Source: Oxalobacteraceae sp. CFBP 13730 | Lineage (GTDB): Bacteria > Pseudomonadota > Gammaproteobacteria > Burkholderiales > Burkholderiaceae_D | Length of the DNA: 64,000 nt | Direction: 5' to 3' | Assembly (NCBI GenBank): GCA_014841835.1 | Contig: JACYUQ010000003.1 | Coordinates: 186,001 to 250,000, forward strand | Part shown: piece by piece, positions 1-8,231 of the stretch | Layout: every line of letters starts with the position of its first letter | Numbering within the stretch: position 1 is the first letter of the stretch | The notes under the pieces: generated by a model | What the model saw: the letters and a program-made list of their open reading frames with translations, nothing else | The model's database searches: none | What the model was told of the DNA's origin: nothing | Position numbers and translations under genes: made by a program

Positions 1-46
1 AACTTGGTATGAAATACCTCTGCGGCCAGTTGTCCTGTGTAGGGTA

Positions 47-61
47 GACGGGTCTCCCGTC
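47..61 (-). terminator. Small GC hairpin downstream of the DUF2325 gene
   Basis: A perfect inverted repeat GACGGG-TCT-CCCGTC lies about 40 bases beyond the stop of the minus-strand gene that ends at 99. There is no T-run after it, so a terminator role is only a guess. Nothing else is visible in bases 1-98. Confidence 0.25.
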
Positions 62-98
62 CACGCGTTCAACCGGCCATCGCATACTGCTGCGCGAG

Positions 99-659
99 TC
101 ACGGTGAAAACACCTCGTCGGGCCGGTGGATGCGCACGATCTGCAAGCCATCGGGCTGGTCCACCAGCATGCACAGCTTGCCGGTGCGCTTGCAATGGTC
201 CTGCACACGCCAGTAGTCGCCATGGCTCATGCACCCGGTCTGGCAAATCACCAGATCGGCTGCTTGCAGGCTCGCTTCCAGGTCCGCCGCGACGCCAACT
301 GGCGTGTGCCCCGGATCGCCCGCGCTGCCCGTCTGCCCGGCCAGCGCACGACGCTGCAGCGTGCGCATCAAGTCATGCACGCGCGCCTGCAGCGTGGCCA
401 CCTGGCGGCCCAGCGCAACGCGCCGGCCCAGGCCCGGCAGCGCGGCGTCGAGGGCGGCGCGGTCTTCGCGTTCCCATGCCAGCGCCGTCGTCGCGCGCAT
501 CGTCGCGGCGCGCGCGCGGATCAGCTGCGCTTCCATGGCGGCAATGCGCGTGGCCTGCGCCTGCAGCAATGCGCTGCAGCGTTCCTGCGCCTGCGCATGC
601 GCCCTTAGCAACGTCACGTGCTCGCCAGCCAGGCCATTGGCTTCCCGGTATGCGGCCAT
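99..659 (-). CDS. DUF2325 domain protein with N-terminal coiled coil
   Basis: 186-residue protein of unknown biochemical function. Residues about 15-110 are Ala/Arg/Gln-rich and look like a long helical coiled coil. The C-terminal 60 residues (from about 127) match the DUF2325 family by the segments DLVICQTGCMSHGDYW and HCKRTGKLC. The start was set at the ATG at 659 because an ideal ribosome binding site AGGAGG (665-670) lies 5 bases before it; an in-frame start at 686 would put this site inside the gene. There is no signal peptide, so it is probably cytosolic. It is divergent from the phytochrome operon, and a Fur-like box lies about 38 bases upstream, suggesting iron-responsive expression. 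I cannot assign a substrate. Confidence 0.8.
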   Translation of the reverse strand: MAAYREANGLAGEHVTLLRAHAQAQERCSALLQAQATRIAAMEAQLIRARAATMRATTALAWEREDRAALDAALPGLGRRVALGRQVATLQARVHDLMRTLQRRALAGQTGSAGDPGHTPVGVAADLEASLQAADLVICQTGCMSHGDYWRVQDHCKRTGKLCMLVDQPDGLQIVRIHRPDEVFSP

Positions 660-696
660 TTGCACCTCCTGTTCCTGAACCAACACCCATCTTAGT

Positions 697-711
697 TGAG
701 AACGATTCTCA
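697..711. promoter_or_regulatory. Fur-box-like palindrome upstream of the DUF2325 gene
   Basis: The 15-base palindrome TGAGAACGATTCTCA (TGAGAATCGTTCTCA on the gene's strand) fits the 7-1-7 Fur consensus TGATAATNATTATCA at 11 of 14 positions by my count. It lies between the divergent DUF2325 and phytochrome genes, closer to the former. The match is visible; binding by Fur is inferred. Confidence 0.5.
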
Positions 712-775
712 TTTCAAGGCCGTGTCGAAGCGGGGACAAATCGACACATCGTGACGTGAGAACAAACTTTCAAGA

Positions 776-781
776 TACAAT
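776..781 (+). promoter_or_regulatory. Possible -10 element of the phytochrome operon
   Basis: TACAAT at 776-781 resembles a sigma70 -10 element but lies directly against an in-frame ATG at 782. A weak -35 candidate GTGACG is at 751-756, with a long 19-base spacer. If this -10 is real, transcription starts near 788 and the coding start must be the later ATG at 818. Confidence 0.3.
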
Positions 782-817
782 ATGGCCCTGCTCACCTGTG
801 CGTTACCCCGACGTCCC

Positions 818-3076
818 ATGACCCAGGCATCCCTCGACCAACTCGACATTTCCAGCTGCGCCAGCGAACCGATTCGCACGCCTGGCGGTATCCAGCCGCA
901 CGGCTTCATGCTGACGCTATCGCCTGCACTCGACGTGGTGCAGGCCAGCGCCAACCTGCTCCCGCTGGCGGGCCTGGCGGCAGAAGCAGCGATCGGCCTG
1001 CCATTGGCAGCCGTCATCGGCAAGGCATGTGGCGAGCGCATGGCGCGCGAACTGGCCACCGACAAGCTTGGCCAGCGCCCGATGTATCTGGGCACGGTCA
1101 CGCTCGGCAATGGCCGCCATTTCGACGTGCTGGGCCACGTCTGGGACGGCCTGGTGATCGCCGAGTTTGAAGCTGTCGATCGCGCCGAGCCCGCCGATTT
1201 TCGGCATCTGTATCCGCTCATTACCGATTTTCTCGCCAAGGTCGGCGAACAGGCATCCATCCCTGCACTGACCGAGCTGGCTGCCCACCACATACGTTCC
1301 GTCACCGGCTACGGCCGCGTGATGGTGTACCGGTTCGACCCCGATGGCCACGGCCGCGTGGTGGCCGAAGCCAAAGCGCCCGACTACGACTCGTATCTGA
1401 ATCAGTCTTTTCCGGCCAGCGACATTCCATCCCAGGCGCGCGAGCTGTACCTGAGCTCGCCGATCCGCGTCATTCAGAATGCCGACTACGATGCGTCACC
1501 GCTGGTACCTGAGGTCAATCCAGCCACGGGCACCCGTAACGATCTGACGTACGCGGCGCTGCGCAGCGTCTCGCCAGTGCATCTGCAATACATGCGCAAT
1601 ATGGGCACGCAGGCCTCGATGTCGGTCTCGCTGATCGTCAAGGGCAAGCTATGGGGCCTGATCGGCTGCCACAACGCCGTCCCGCGCGCGGTATCGGTCG
1701 AGAAACGCACGGCCTGCGAACAACTCGGCCAGATCCTCGCGTTGTGCGTCGAGAGCCGCGAAGACAGCGCCGAGCTGCAGTTCCGTCTGGACGTGCGCCG
1801 CATCATGGTCGAAATCCTCGGCCGCCTGACCAAAAGCGCCGACTTCATCGACAATCTGCGCGGCGTGTCCGGCGAGCTGCTGCGCTTTGCCCGTGCCGGC
1901 GGCGTGGCCATCGTGGCCGACGAACGTATCTTCACTTATGGCGATACGCCGGATGACGCCGCCATTCGCGACCTGTCGACCTGGCTTGCCGTGCATGGCC
2001 ACACCGAGGTATTCCACACCGACGAGCTGGCCGCCGTGTACCCGCCGGCCAGCGCCTTTCTCCACAATGCCAGCGGCTTGCTGGCGCTGCCGATCTCGCG
2101 CATCCACCAGCACTATCTGCTGTGGTTCCGCCCCGAAATGATCCAGACGATAGAATGGGCCGGCAATCCGTACGAGAAAGAAGCCGTCCCTGGTGCGCCG
2201 AGCCGGTTGTCGCCGCGCCAGAGCTTCGCCACCTGGCGTGAAACCATCCACGGCCACAGCCTGCCGTGGCACGCGGCCGAAATTGAACTGACCACCGAGT
2301 TCCGCACGGCGCTGCTGGGCATCGCGCTCGAGCGCGCCGAGCAGATGGCCGAGCTGGCCGAAGAACTGGGCCGCGCCAACAAGGAACTTGAAGCGTTTTC
2401 GTATTCGGTCTCGCACGACCTGCGCGCGCCGCTGCGCCACATCGCCGGCTTTTCCGACCTGCTGCTCGAATCGGCCGGAAGCGAAGACGTGGCGCTGCGC
2501 CAGCGCTTTTTGAAAAACATCAAGGAGTCAGCGCGCCTGGCCGGCAAGCTGGTCGACGATCTGCTGTCGTTCTCGCAGATGGGCCGCGCCGCGCTACGCC
2601 CCACCAGCATCGACATGACCGACCTGGTGTCGGGCTGCATCGACAAGCTCGGCATCGAGATCGGCCAGCGCCGTGTCGACTGGCACATCGACCGCCTGCC
2701 TGTCGTGCAGGGCGATCCGAGCTTCCTGCACCTGGCGATGTTCAACCTGTTGTCCAACGCCGTCAAGTTCACGGGCGGGCGCGACCCGGCCGTGATCCGG
2801 ATCTGGGCCGAGGACGCCGGCGACGACTACGCGTTCCACGTGGCCGACAACGGCGCCGGCTTCAACCGCGACTACGTACACAAGCTGTTCGGCGTGTTCC
2901 AGCGCCTGCACCGCATGGAAGATTTCCAGGGCACCGGCATCGGCCTGGCCAATGTGCGCCGCATCATCGAACGCCACAACGGCCGCGTCTGGGCCGACTC
3001 GATCCTGGGCGAAGGTGCAACGTTCTCCTTCACCCTCCCCAAACAAGCCATCACAGAACAAGGCACCCATGCTTAA
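818..3076 (+). CDS. bphP: Bacteriophytochrome sensor histidine kinase
   Basis: Red/far-red photoreceptor kinase of about 752 residues. PAS_2, GAF and PHY modules (about 1-115, 130-300, 312-490) are followed by HisKA and HATPase_c domains. Cys14, twelve residues before the PGGIQPHG motif, is at the biliverdin-attachment position of bacteriophytochromes. The GAF domain has the PASDIP motif (Asp202) and the SPVHLQYMRNMG chromophore-pocket histidine. The PHY tongue has PRQSF. The phospho-accepting His533 is in SVSHDLRAP, and NLLSNAVKFTG, DNGAGF and GTGIGL form the ATP site. An in-frame ATG at 782 would add 12 residues; neither start has a clear ribosome binding site, and I prefer 818 because the Cys position then fits the family and a -10-like element abuts 782. 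The stop overlaps the next gene, so light signalling probably passes to that receiver. Confidence 0.93.
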   Translation: MTQASLDQLDISSCASEPIRTPGGIQPHGFMLTLSPALDVVQASANLLPLAGLAAEAAIGLPLAAVIGKACGERMARELATDKLGQRPMYLGTVTLGNGRHFDVLGHVWDGLVIAEFEAVDRAEPADFRHLYPLITDFLAKVGEQASIPALTELAAHHIRSVTGYGRVMVYRFDPDGHGRVVAEAKAPDYDSYLNQSFPASDIPSQARELYLSSPIRVIQNADYDASPLVPEVNPATGTRNDLTYAALRSVSPVHLQYMRNMGTQASMSVSLIVKGKLWGLIGCHNAVPRAVSVEKRTACEQLGQILALCVESREDSAELQFRLDVRRIMVEILGRLTKSADFIDNLRGVSGELLRFARAGGVAIVADERIFTYGDTPDDAAIRDLSTWLAVHGHTEVFHTDELAAVYPPASAFLHNASGLLALPISRIHQHYLLWFRPEMIQTIEWAGNPYEKEAVPGAPSRLSPRQSFATWRETIHGHSLPWHAAEIELTTEFRTALLGIALERAEQMAELAEELGRANKELEAFSYSVSHDLRAPLRHIAGFSDLLLESAGSEDVALRQRFLKNIKESARLAGKLVDDLLSFSQMGRAALRPTSIDMTDLVSGCIDKLGIEIGQRRVDWHIDRLPVVQGDPSFLHLAMFNLLSNAVKFTGGRDPAVIRIWAEDAGDDYAFHVADNGAGFNRDYVHKLFGVFQRLHRMEDFQGTGIGLANVRRIIERHNGRVWADSILGEGATFSFTLPKQAITEQGTHA

Positions 3077-3524
3077 GCCCATCCTCCTGGTAGAAGACAA
3101 TCCCCACGACCTGGAGCTCACCCTCATCGCCCTGTCGAAGAGCCAGCTGGCCAACGAAGTCGTGGTCGCGCGCGACGGCGCCGAAGCGCTCGACTACCTG
3201 CATCGGCGCGGCGAATTCGACGGCCGCCAGCTCGGCAATCCGGCCGTGATCCTGCTCGATCTGAAATTGCCCAAGGTCGATGGACTCGAAGTGCTCAAGG
3301 AGATCCGCACCACCGCCGAACTGCGGTCGGTGCCGGTGGTGATGCTGACGTCGTCCAAGGAAGAACAGGACGTGATCCGCAGCTATGAGCTGGGTGTGAA
3401 TGCGTATGTGGTCAAGCCGGTCGATTTCAATGAATTCGTGCGCGCGATTGCCGACCTGGGGATCTTCTGGGCGGTGCTCAACGAGCCGCCGCCAGGCTCG
3501 CACCGTTACATCAAACCGAAGTGA
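3069..3524 (+). CDS. Single-domain response regulator, Rcp1-like, partner of the phytochrome
   Basis: 151-residue stand-alone receiver domain without an output domain. Acidic residues in LLVEDNPHD, phospho-acceptor Asp64 in ILLDLKLPKVDG, the Thr/Ser in VVMLTSSKE and the Lys in YVVKPVDF form the receiver site. The C-terminal helix GIFWAVLNEPPP is typical of the phytochrome-linked Rcp1 group. The start ATG at 3069 lies inside the last codons of bphP and the genes overlap by 8 bases, so translation is probably coupled and the pair is cognate. A longer reading frame from 2952 is the out-of-frame shadow of bphP. The 3' end overlaps the convergent hybrid kinase gene by 19 bases. Confidence 0.93.
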   Translation: MLKPILLVEDNPHDLELTLIALSKSQLANEVVVARDGAEALDYLHRRGEFDGRQLGNPAVILLDLKLPKVDGLEVLKEIRTTAELRSVPVVMLTSSKEEQDVIRSYELGVNAYVVKPVDFNEFVRAIADLGIFWAVLNEPPPGSHRYIKPK

Positions 3525-5155
3525 CTGGCCGTTTGCGGCTTGCCTGAGGCGCGCCGCGAACGACGCAGCAAATGACGGATGCGCGCACTGAGCGCGTCCG
3601 GATGGTAAGGTTTCTGCAGCAAGTGGACCGATGCGTCCAGCTTGCCTTCATGCGTCAGCACGCCTTCGGCATAGCCCGACGTATACAGCACTTCGCACTC
3701 CGGCAGGTGACGGCGCACGATCTCGCCCAATTGCAGACTCGACAGCGGCCCCGGCATGATCACATCGGTAAACACCAGGTCGATATGCCGGCCTTCTTCC
3801 ACCAGCGCCGCCGCGCTGGCCGCATCGCGCGCTTCCAGCACATTGTAGCCCAGCGCCGACAGAATGCCGCAGGTCGATGAACGCACGTCGTCTTCGTCTT
3901 CGACCACGAGAATGGTTTCCAGGCCACCGGTCAGCGACGGATGCACGGCTGCTTCCGCTTGCTCGGCCGGGATCGCGGTGCTGCGTGGCAGATAGATGCG
4001 CACGCTGCTGCCCTTGCCCGGCTCGCTGCGCAGCACGATTTCGCCACCCGACTGCTTGACGAAACCATACGCCATCGACAGCCCCAGTCCTGTGCCCTGG
4101 CCCGTCGGCTTGGTGGTGAAGAACGGCTCGAACGCCCGGCGCAGTACGTCGGGCGGCATGCCCTTGCCCGTATCGGCGATCTCGAGCATCACGTAATCGT
4201 TGTGCGGCACGTCTGGCGGCAAATCGTCGTCGGCGGCCGCATTGATGGCGCGGATGGTCAGCGTGCCGCCATCGGGCATCGCGTCGCGCGCATTGATGAC
4301 CAGGTTCAGCAGCACATTGTTGAGCTGGTTGGGATCGACCATGGTGCTGCCCAGTTCAGGCGCGACCTCGGTCTCGACGCGGGTACCGGCGCCAAGGACG
4401 CGGCGCGCCATGTCGTCGAGCTCACGCACAAGATGGGTCGGATCGATGACGACCGACTGCAGCGGCTGGCGCCGCGCAAAGGCCAGCAAGTGCGCGGCCA
4501 GCTTGGCGCCGCGCTCGACGCCCGACAGCGCCATCTCGACGCGCGTGCGGGCAGCGTCGTTCAGGTTGCCAACCATCTTCAGCAATTGCAGATTGCCGCC
4601 GATGATTTGCAGGACGTTATTAAAATCGTGGGCCACGCCACCGGTGAGCTGGCCGATCGCTTCCATTTTTTGCGCCTGGTGCAGCGCCATCTGGCTCGCC
4701 GCCAGTTGTTCCTGGCTCAGGCGCAGCGATGCAAACGCTTCATCACGTTCACGCCGCGCAACGCAGGCGCCGCTGTGATACCGGACACGTGCCACGAGCT
4801 CACGCGGATCGGGCCACTTGACCATATAGTCGTTGGCGCCGATGGCGAAGGCCTTGGCCTTGGTGTCGGGGTCGTCTTCGGAAGAAAGCAGGATAACCGG
4901 CACGTCATGCGTGTCCGGATGCGCGCGCAGCATGGCAATCACATCAAAGCCATCCAGACCGCCAGGCATGCGCAAATCGACGATCACCACCGTCGCAGCG
5001 ACATCGCGCGCAACCTCGACGGCGCGCGAGGGGCTCGACTCATAACGAAGCTGATGGCCAACACAGCTCTTGAGGCCATGGGCGATGATGTCCTGGGCAA
5101 ACGACTCGTCGTCGATCAACAGCACGGAACAAACGGTGGAGTTGTCTTCGATCAT
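3506..5155 (-). CDS. REC-HisKA-HATPase-REC hybrid signalling protein
   Basis: 549-residue cytoplasmic protein with an N-terminal receiver (Asp60 in VVIVDLRMPGG), a linker helix, HisKA with His176 in GGVAHDFNN, HATPase_c (NLVINARDAMPDGG, GQGTGLGLSMAYGFVKQ) and a second receiver from about 413 (ILVVEDEDD, LVFTDVIMPG, LLQKPY). No transmembrane or ligand-binding sensor domain is visible, so the input is probably phosphate on the first receiver, possibly from BphP. It is convergent with the phytochrome-receiver pair and overlaps it by 19 bases. The link to light sensing is from position only. The output pathway is unknown, since neither receiver carries a DNA-binding domain. Confidence 0.9.
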   Translation of the reverse strand: MIEDNSTVCSVLLIDDESFAQDIIAHGLKSCVGHQLRYESSPSRAVEVARDVAATVVIVDLRMPGGLDGFDVIAMLRAHPDTHDVPVILLSSEDDPDTKAKAFAIGANDYMVKWPDPRELVARVRYHSGACVARRERDEAFASLRLSQEQLAASQMALHQAQKMEAIGQLTGGVAHDFNNVLQIIGGNLQLLKMVGNLNDAARTRVEMALSGVERGAKLAAHLLAFARRQPLQSVVIDPTHLVRELDDMARRVLGAGTRVETEVAPELGSTMVDPNQLNNVLLNLVINARDAMPDGGTLTIRAINAAADDDLPPDVPHNDYVMLEIADTGKGMPPDVLRRAFEPFFTTKPTGQGTGLGLSMAYGFVKQSGGEIVLRSEPGKGSSVRIYLPRSTAIPAEQAEAAVHPSLTGGLETILVVEDEDDVRSSTCGILSALGYNVLEARDAASAAALVEEGRHIDLVFTDVIMPGPLSSLQLGEIVRRHLPECEVLYTSGYAEGVLTHEGKLDASVHLLQKPYHPDALSARIRHLLRRSRRASGKPQTASHFGLM

Positions 5156-5311
5156 TGCAAACTGCGTCGCTTTCTAGGCTGAAGGGGTTGCGTGCTGCGC
5201 GAGAATTCAGGGTTAATTCTACACTAATACCATTTAACAAGGGTTCGTCCCGCTTGGTATCATTCCGGCAAACACGGGTCAAGACTTGTGCGGTAAAAAA
5301 TCGCCCTGCAT

Positions 5312-5635
5312 ATGGCGCGCATGCCACATCACCAAGCCACGACCACACCCGATGACCGCTGCCCGCTGTGCGGACGGCCGCTGGGAACGGAGCACGTCGA
5401 CCGCCATCACCTGATCCCGAAGACGTTCAAGGGGCGCGACCAGTACCCGATCCACAAGATCTGCCACCGCAAGATCCACTCGGCGTTCACCGAGCGCGAA
5501 TTGCTGCAGACATATCACACGTGGGAGGCGCTGCGCGGGCACGCCGATATCGCGGCGTTCATCGTGTGGGTGGCAAAGAAGCCGGCGGGGTTTTATACGC
5601 GCACGTACACCGCGAACAAGAAGAAGGGACGCTGA
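5312..5635 (+). CDS. Small HNH-type protein
   Basis: 107-residue protein with an HNH nuclease-like core: a CPLCGR zinc knuckle near residue 17, DRHHLIPKTFKG, and HKICHRKIHSAF. The paired Cys and the His-rich segments fit a treble-clef beta-beta-alpha-metal fold. A second helical half follows, with a very basic end (KKKGR). No strong ribosome binding site precedes 5312; a second ATG is at 5321. It is a solitary gene, divergent from the hybrid kinase and followed by the terminator and tRNA-Asn on the other strand. No toxin-immunity or restriction partner is adjacent. Substrate and nuclease activity are not established. Confidence 0.8.
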   Translation: MARMPHHQATTTPDDRCPLCGRPLGTEHVDRHHLIPKTFKGRDQYPIHKICHRKIHSAFTERELLQTYHTWEALRGHADIAAFIVWVAKKPAGFYTRTYTANKKKGR

Positions 5636-5662
5636 CGAAGTAACCGGCGCCGGAAATGCAAA

Positions 5663-5688
5663 AAGGGCCGCATTCGCATGCGGCCCTT
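5663..5688 (-). terminator. Intrinsic terminator of tRNA-Asn copy 1
   Basis: 11-bp perfect stem AAGGGCCGCAT / ATGCGGCCCTT with loop TCGC. On the minus strand it is followed by a T-run (the A-run at 5660-5664), just downstream of the tRNA. Confidence 0.85.
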
Positions 5689-5697
5689 CTCTTGTTC

Positions 5698-5773
5698 TGG
5701 CTCCCCGACCTGGACTCGAACCAGGGACCTGCGGATTAACAGTCCGTCGCTCTACCAACTGAGCTATCAGGGA
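5698..5773 (-). tRNA. tRNA-Asn (anticodon GTT), copy 1
   Basis: 76-base tRNA including an encoded CCA end. The acceptor arms TCCCTGA and TCGGGGA pair with one G-U pair, and the anticodon loop CTGTTAA gives GTT. The T-arm carries GGTTCGAGTCC. Identical in sequence to the copies at 7175 and 8144. Confidence 0.97.
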
Positions 5774-5784
5774 ATTGAGGCAAT

Positions 5785-5790
5785 ATTATA
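5785..5790 (-). promoter_or_regulatory. -10 element of tRNA-Asn copy 1
   Basis: TATAAT on the minus strand, 11 bases before the mature 5' end, which implies a very short leader. The -35 region is weak (about TGGTCA). Confidence 0.6.
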
Positions 5791-5906
5791 GCCGGGCATT
5801 TGCGGTTTGACCAGAGCAGTGTGTGAATCGGCTGGCCGGCCGCTGCCAAAGAGCGCTTTTGCTATAGTCGCAGCTTCCCACCACCCTCCTTGATCCCCGA
5901 ACGACC

Positions 5907-7118
5907 ATGACCATTTCACGCACCCTAGGCACTCCGCTCTCCCCTTCCGCAACCCGCGTCATGCTGCTCGGCTCTGGTGAACTGGGCAAGGAAGTGATCA
6001 TCTCGCTGCAACGTCTGGGCGTCGAAGTAATCGCCGTCGACCGTTATCCAAACGCGCCGGGCCACCAGGTCGCGCACCGCGCGCACGTGATCGACATGAC
6101 CGACGGCGCAGCGCTCGAAGCGCTGATCGCGCAGGAACGACCTCACCTCGTGGTCCCGGAAATCGAAGCGATCGCCACCGACAAGCTGGCCGAACTGGAA
6201 GCGGCTGGCGTCATCACCTGCATCCCGACCGCACGCGCAGCGCAACTGACGATGAACCGCGAAGGCATCCGCCGCCTGGCCGCCGAAGAACTGGGCCTGG
6301 CCACATCGCCCTACCAGTTTGCCAGCAGCCTGGACGAATTGCAGGCTGCCTGCGCTGCCGTGGGCTTTCCGTGCGTGGTCAAGCCGGTGATGTCGTCGTC
6401 GGGCAAGGGCCAGTCGAAGCTCGATAGTGCGAGCGACGTGGCCGCAGCCTGGGCCTACGCCGCCAGTGGCGGACGTGTGGATGCCGGGCGCGTGATTGCC
6501 GAAGGCTTCATCGACTTCGATTATGAAATTACGTTGCTGACAGTGCGCTCGCTGGGCGCGGATGGTGAGGTCGTAACGAGCTTCTGCGATCCGATCGGCC
6601 ACAAGCAAGTCCAGGGCGACTACGTTGAATCGTGGCAGCCGCATCCGATGCAGCCGCTGGCACTGGAGCGCTCGCGCGAGATCGCCGCCAAGGTCACCGG
6701 CAATCTGGGCGGGCTGGGCGTGTTCGGCGTTGAACTCTTCGTCAAGGGCGACATGGTGTGGTTCTCGGAAGTCAGCCCACGCCCGCACGACACGGGCATG
6801 GTGACGATGGCCAGCCAGGTGCAGAGCGAGTTCGAACTGCATGCGAAGGCAATTCTCGGCTTGCCAGTGAACGTGGCCCTGCGCGCACCGGGTGCATCGG
6901 CCGTGATCTATGGTCAGCTCGATGAAGCGGGGATTGCATTCGAGGGCGTGGCCGAGGCGCTGCGCGTGCCGGGCGCCGATGTGCGCTTGTTTGGAAAACC
7001 GGAGTCGTTTGCACGGCGGCGCATGGGCGTGGCGCTGGCCACGGCGGACGATATCGCGACGGCGCGTGAACGTGCGTTGGAGGCAGCGGCGAAGGTCAAG
7101 CCGGTGTCGGGCAAGTAA
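5907..7118 (+). CDS. purT: Formate-dependent phosphoribosylglycinamide formyltransferase 2
   Basis: 403-residue ATP-grasp enzyme, near the 392 residues of E. coli PurT. It makes formyl-GAR from GAR, formate and ATP in purine synthesis, as the folate-independent alternative to PurN. Visible marks are the N-terminal [12 protein letters not shown] segment, the ATP-binding loop [26 protein letters not shown], and [28 protein letters not shown] near 275-300. A short C-terminal domain ends KVKPVSGK. The ATG at 5907 fits the family start. It stands alone on the plus strand between two tRNA-Asn genes on the minus strand. A TATAGT-like -10 lies about 40-50 bases upstream. Confidence 0.96.
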   Translation: MTISRTLGTPLSPSATRVMLLGSGELGKEVIISLQRLGVEVIAVDRYPNAPGHQVAHRAHVIDMTDGAALEALIAQERPHLVVPEIEAIATDKLAELEAAGVITCIPTARAAQLTMNREGIRRLAAEELGLATSPYQFASSLDELQAACAAVGFPCVVKPVMSSSGKGQSKLDSASDVAAAWAYAASGGRVDAGRVIAEGFIDFDYEITLLTVRSLGADGEVVTSFCDPIGHKQVQGDYVESWQPHPMQPLALERSREIAAKVTGNLGGLGVFGVELFVKGDMVWFSEVSPRPHDTGMVTMASQVQSEFELHAKAILGLPVNVALRAPGASAVIYGQLDEAGIAFEGVAEALRVPGADVRLFGKPESFARRRMGVALATADDIATARERALEAAAKVKPVSGK

Positions 7119-7141
7119 GCATCTACAGGCCCCAATACAAA

Positions 7142-7167
7142 AAGGGCCGCATTTGCATGCGGCCCTT
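7142..7167 (-). terminator. Intrinsic terminator of tRNA-Asn copy 2
   Basis: Stem AAGGGCCGCAT / ATGCGGCCCTT with loop TTGC and a T-run on the minus strand. It differs from the copy-1 terminator mainly in the loop, so it belongs to the duplicated unit. It may also serve purT from the other side. Confidence 0.85.
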
Positions 7168-7174
7168 CGTATTC

Positions 7175-7250
7175 TGGCTCCCCGACCTGGACTCGAACCA
7201 GGGACCTGCGGATTAACAGTCCGTCGCTCTACCAACTGAGCTATCAGGGA
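7175..7250 (-). tRNA. tRNA-Asn (anticodon GTT), copy 2
   Basis: 76-base tRNA identical to copies 1 and 3, with encoded CCA. The upstream leader ATTGAGG is also shared with copy 1. Confidence 0.97.
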
Positions 7251-7261
7251 ATTGAGGCCGC

Positions 7262-7289
7262 ATTATACCTGCTGGTGTCGATTTCGCAA
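7262..7289 (-). promoter_or_regulatory. Promoter of tRNA-Asn copy 2
   Basis: On the minus strand TTGCGA is followed after about 16 bases by TATAAT (complement at 7262-7267), about 11 bases from the mature tRNA end. Confidence 0.6.
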
Positions 7290-7308
7290 ATTTTTCGAAA
7301 AGAAAAAT

Positions 7309-8067
7309 CTAGCGACCGATCCGCGCCAGCAAGCGTTTGAGCGTATCGATCACCAGTTCCGGCTCGGACAACTGCGGAAAATGCGCGCTGCGTTCGGCCA
7401 CGACCCGCTCACCCAACGGCGACAAGGCCGCCAGCGCCAGTTGCGAACGTTCGCGCTCACGCACCAGCGCCGCCGGCACCAGCCAGCGCGGCAAGCGCTT
7501 CGTGCCGGACAGCACCGTCACCGGCACGGGCGGGAACGCCGGCGCCTCGAGAATATCCCTGACGGTCTCGCGCTCGTTGCGCAGCTCGTCGAAAGCATCG
7601 CGCGGCGACACGCGGTCGAGCAGCTTGACGAACCCACGCTGCAACGCCGACTGGTGTTGCTTCAGATTGTCGACGTCCTGCGGCGCTGTCGCTTCGATGA
7701 ACAGCACGCCCGCCACCTCGTCGGCGAACTCGCGCGCGAACAGGTTGGCGTGCAGGCCGCCAAACGAATGCGCCACCAGCACGAATGGCGGCGGCACCTT
7801 GGCGAACTGCAGCAACAGACGCAACTGCGCGACGACGGTCTCGCCATATTGCGCTTCGGTCGGCTTCGGACTGCCGCCCGTACCCGGCCGGTCGTAGCTG
7901 AACACGGTGCCCAGCGCCTCGATCTCGGGATACAGCTTGAACCAGCCGTCGAGGGGGCCGCCGGCGCCGCCGATCAGCACGATCGAGGGACTGCCCTGCC
8001 CGGCTCGCGCAAAGCGGAACATCTGCCCTTCGATCAGGGTGGCGTGGCTCTTGAGTGGTTGCTTCAA
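7309..8067 (-). CDS. Alpha/beta hydrolase (TTG start)
   Basis: 252-residue cytosolic alpha/beta hydrolase. It has the oxyanion strand IVLIGGAGGPLDGW, the segment SYDRPGTGGSPKPT, and the nucleophile elbow VAHSFGG with catalytic Ser. The final His is probably in the LLAERSAHFPQL-like C-terminal part, where AHFPQLSEPE is visible. The start was set at TTG (8065-8067 complement) because AGGAG lies 7 bases before it; the longer ATG-initiated frame to 8118 runs into the terminator of tRNA-Asn copy 3. Substrate is unknown. It stands alone between two tRNA-Asn genes on the same strand, each with its own terminator. Confidence 0.85.
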   Translation of the reverse strand: MKQPLKSHATLIEGQMFRFARAGQGSPSIVLIGGAGGPLDGWFKLYPEIEALGTVFSYDRPGTGGSPKPTEAQYGETVVAQLRLLLQFAKVPPPFVLVAHSFGGLHANLFAREFADEVAGVLFIEATAPQDVDNLKQHQSALQRGFVKLLDRVSPRDAFDELRNERETVRDILEAPAFPPVPVTVLSGTKRLPRWLVPAALVRERERSQLALAALSPLGERVVAERSAHFPQLSEPELVIDTLKRLLARIGR

Positions 8068-8108
8068 GCGATATCTCCTGTGAGCTGACATGGCGCCGCA
8101 CAACGAAA

Positions 8109-8134
8109 AAGGCCGCATCCTTCGATGCGGCCTT
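8109..8134 (-). terminator. Intrinsic terminator of tRNA-Asn copy 3
   Basis: Stem AAGGCCGCATC / GATGCGGCCTT with a 4-base loop and a short T-run on the minus strand. It is a diverged version of the other two tRNA-Asn terminators. Confidence 0.85.
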
Positions 8135-8143
8135 CTTGTATTC

Positions 8144-8219
8144 TGGCTCCCCGACCTGGACTCGAACCAGGGACCTGCGGATTAACAGTCCGTCGCTCTA
8201 CCAACTGAGCTATCAGGGA
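8144..8219 (-). tRNA. tRNA-Asn (anticodon GTT), copy 3
   Basis: 76-base tRNA identical to copies 1 and 2, with encoded CCA. Confidence 0.97.
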
Positions 8220-8231
8220 ATTGAAGCTGGC

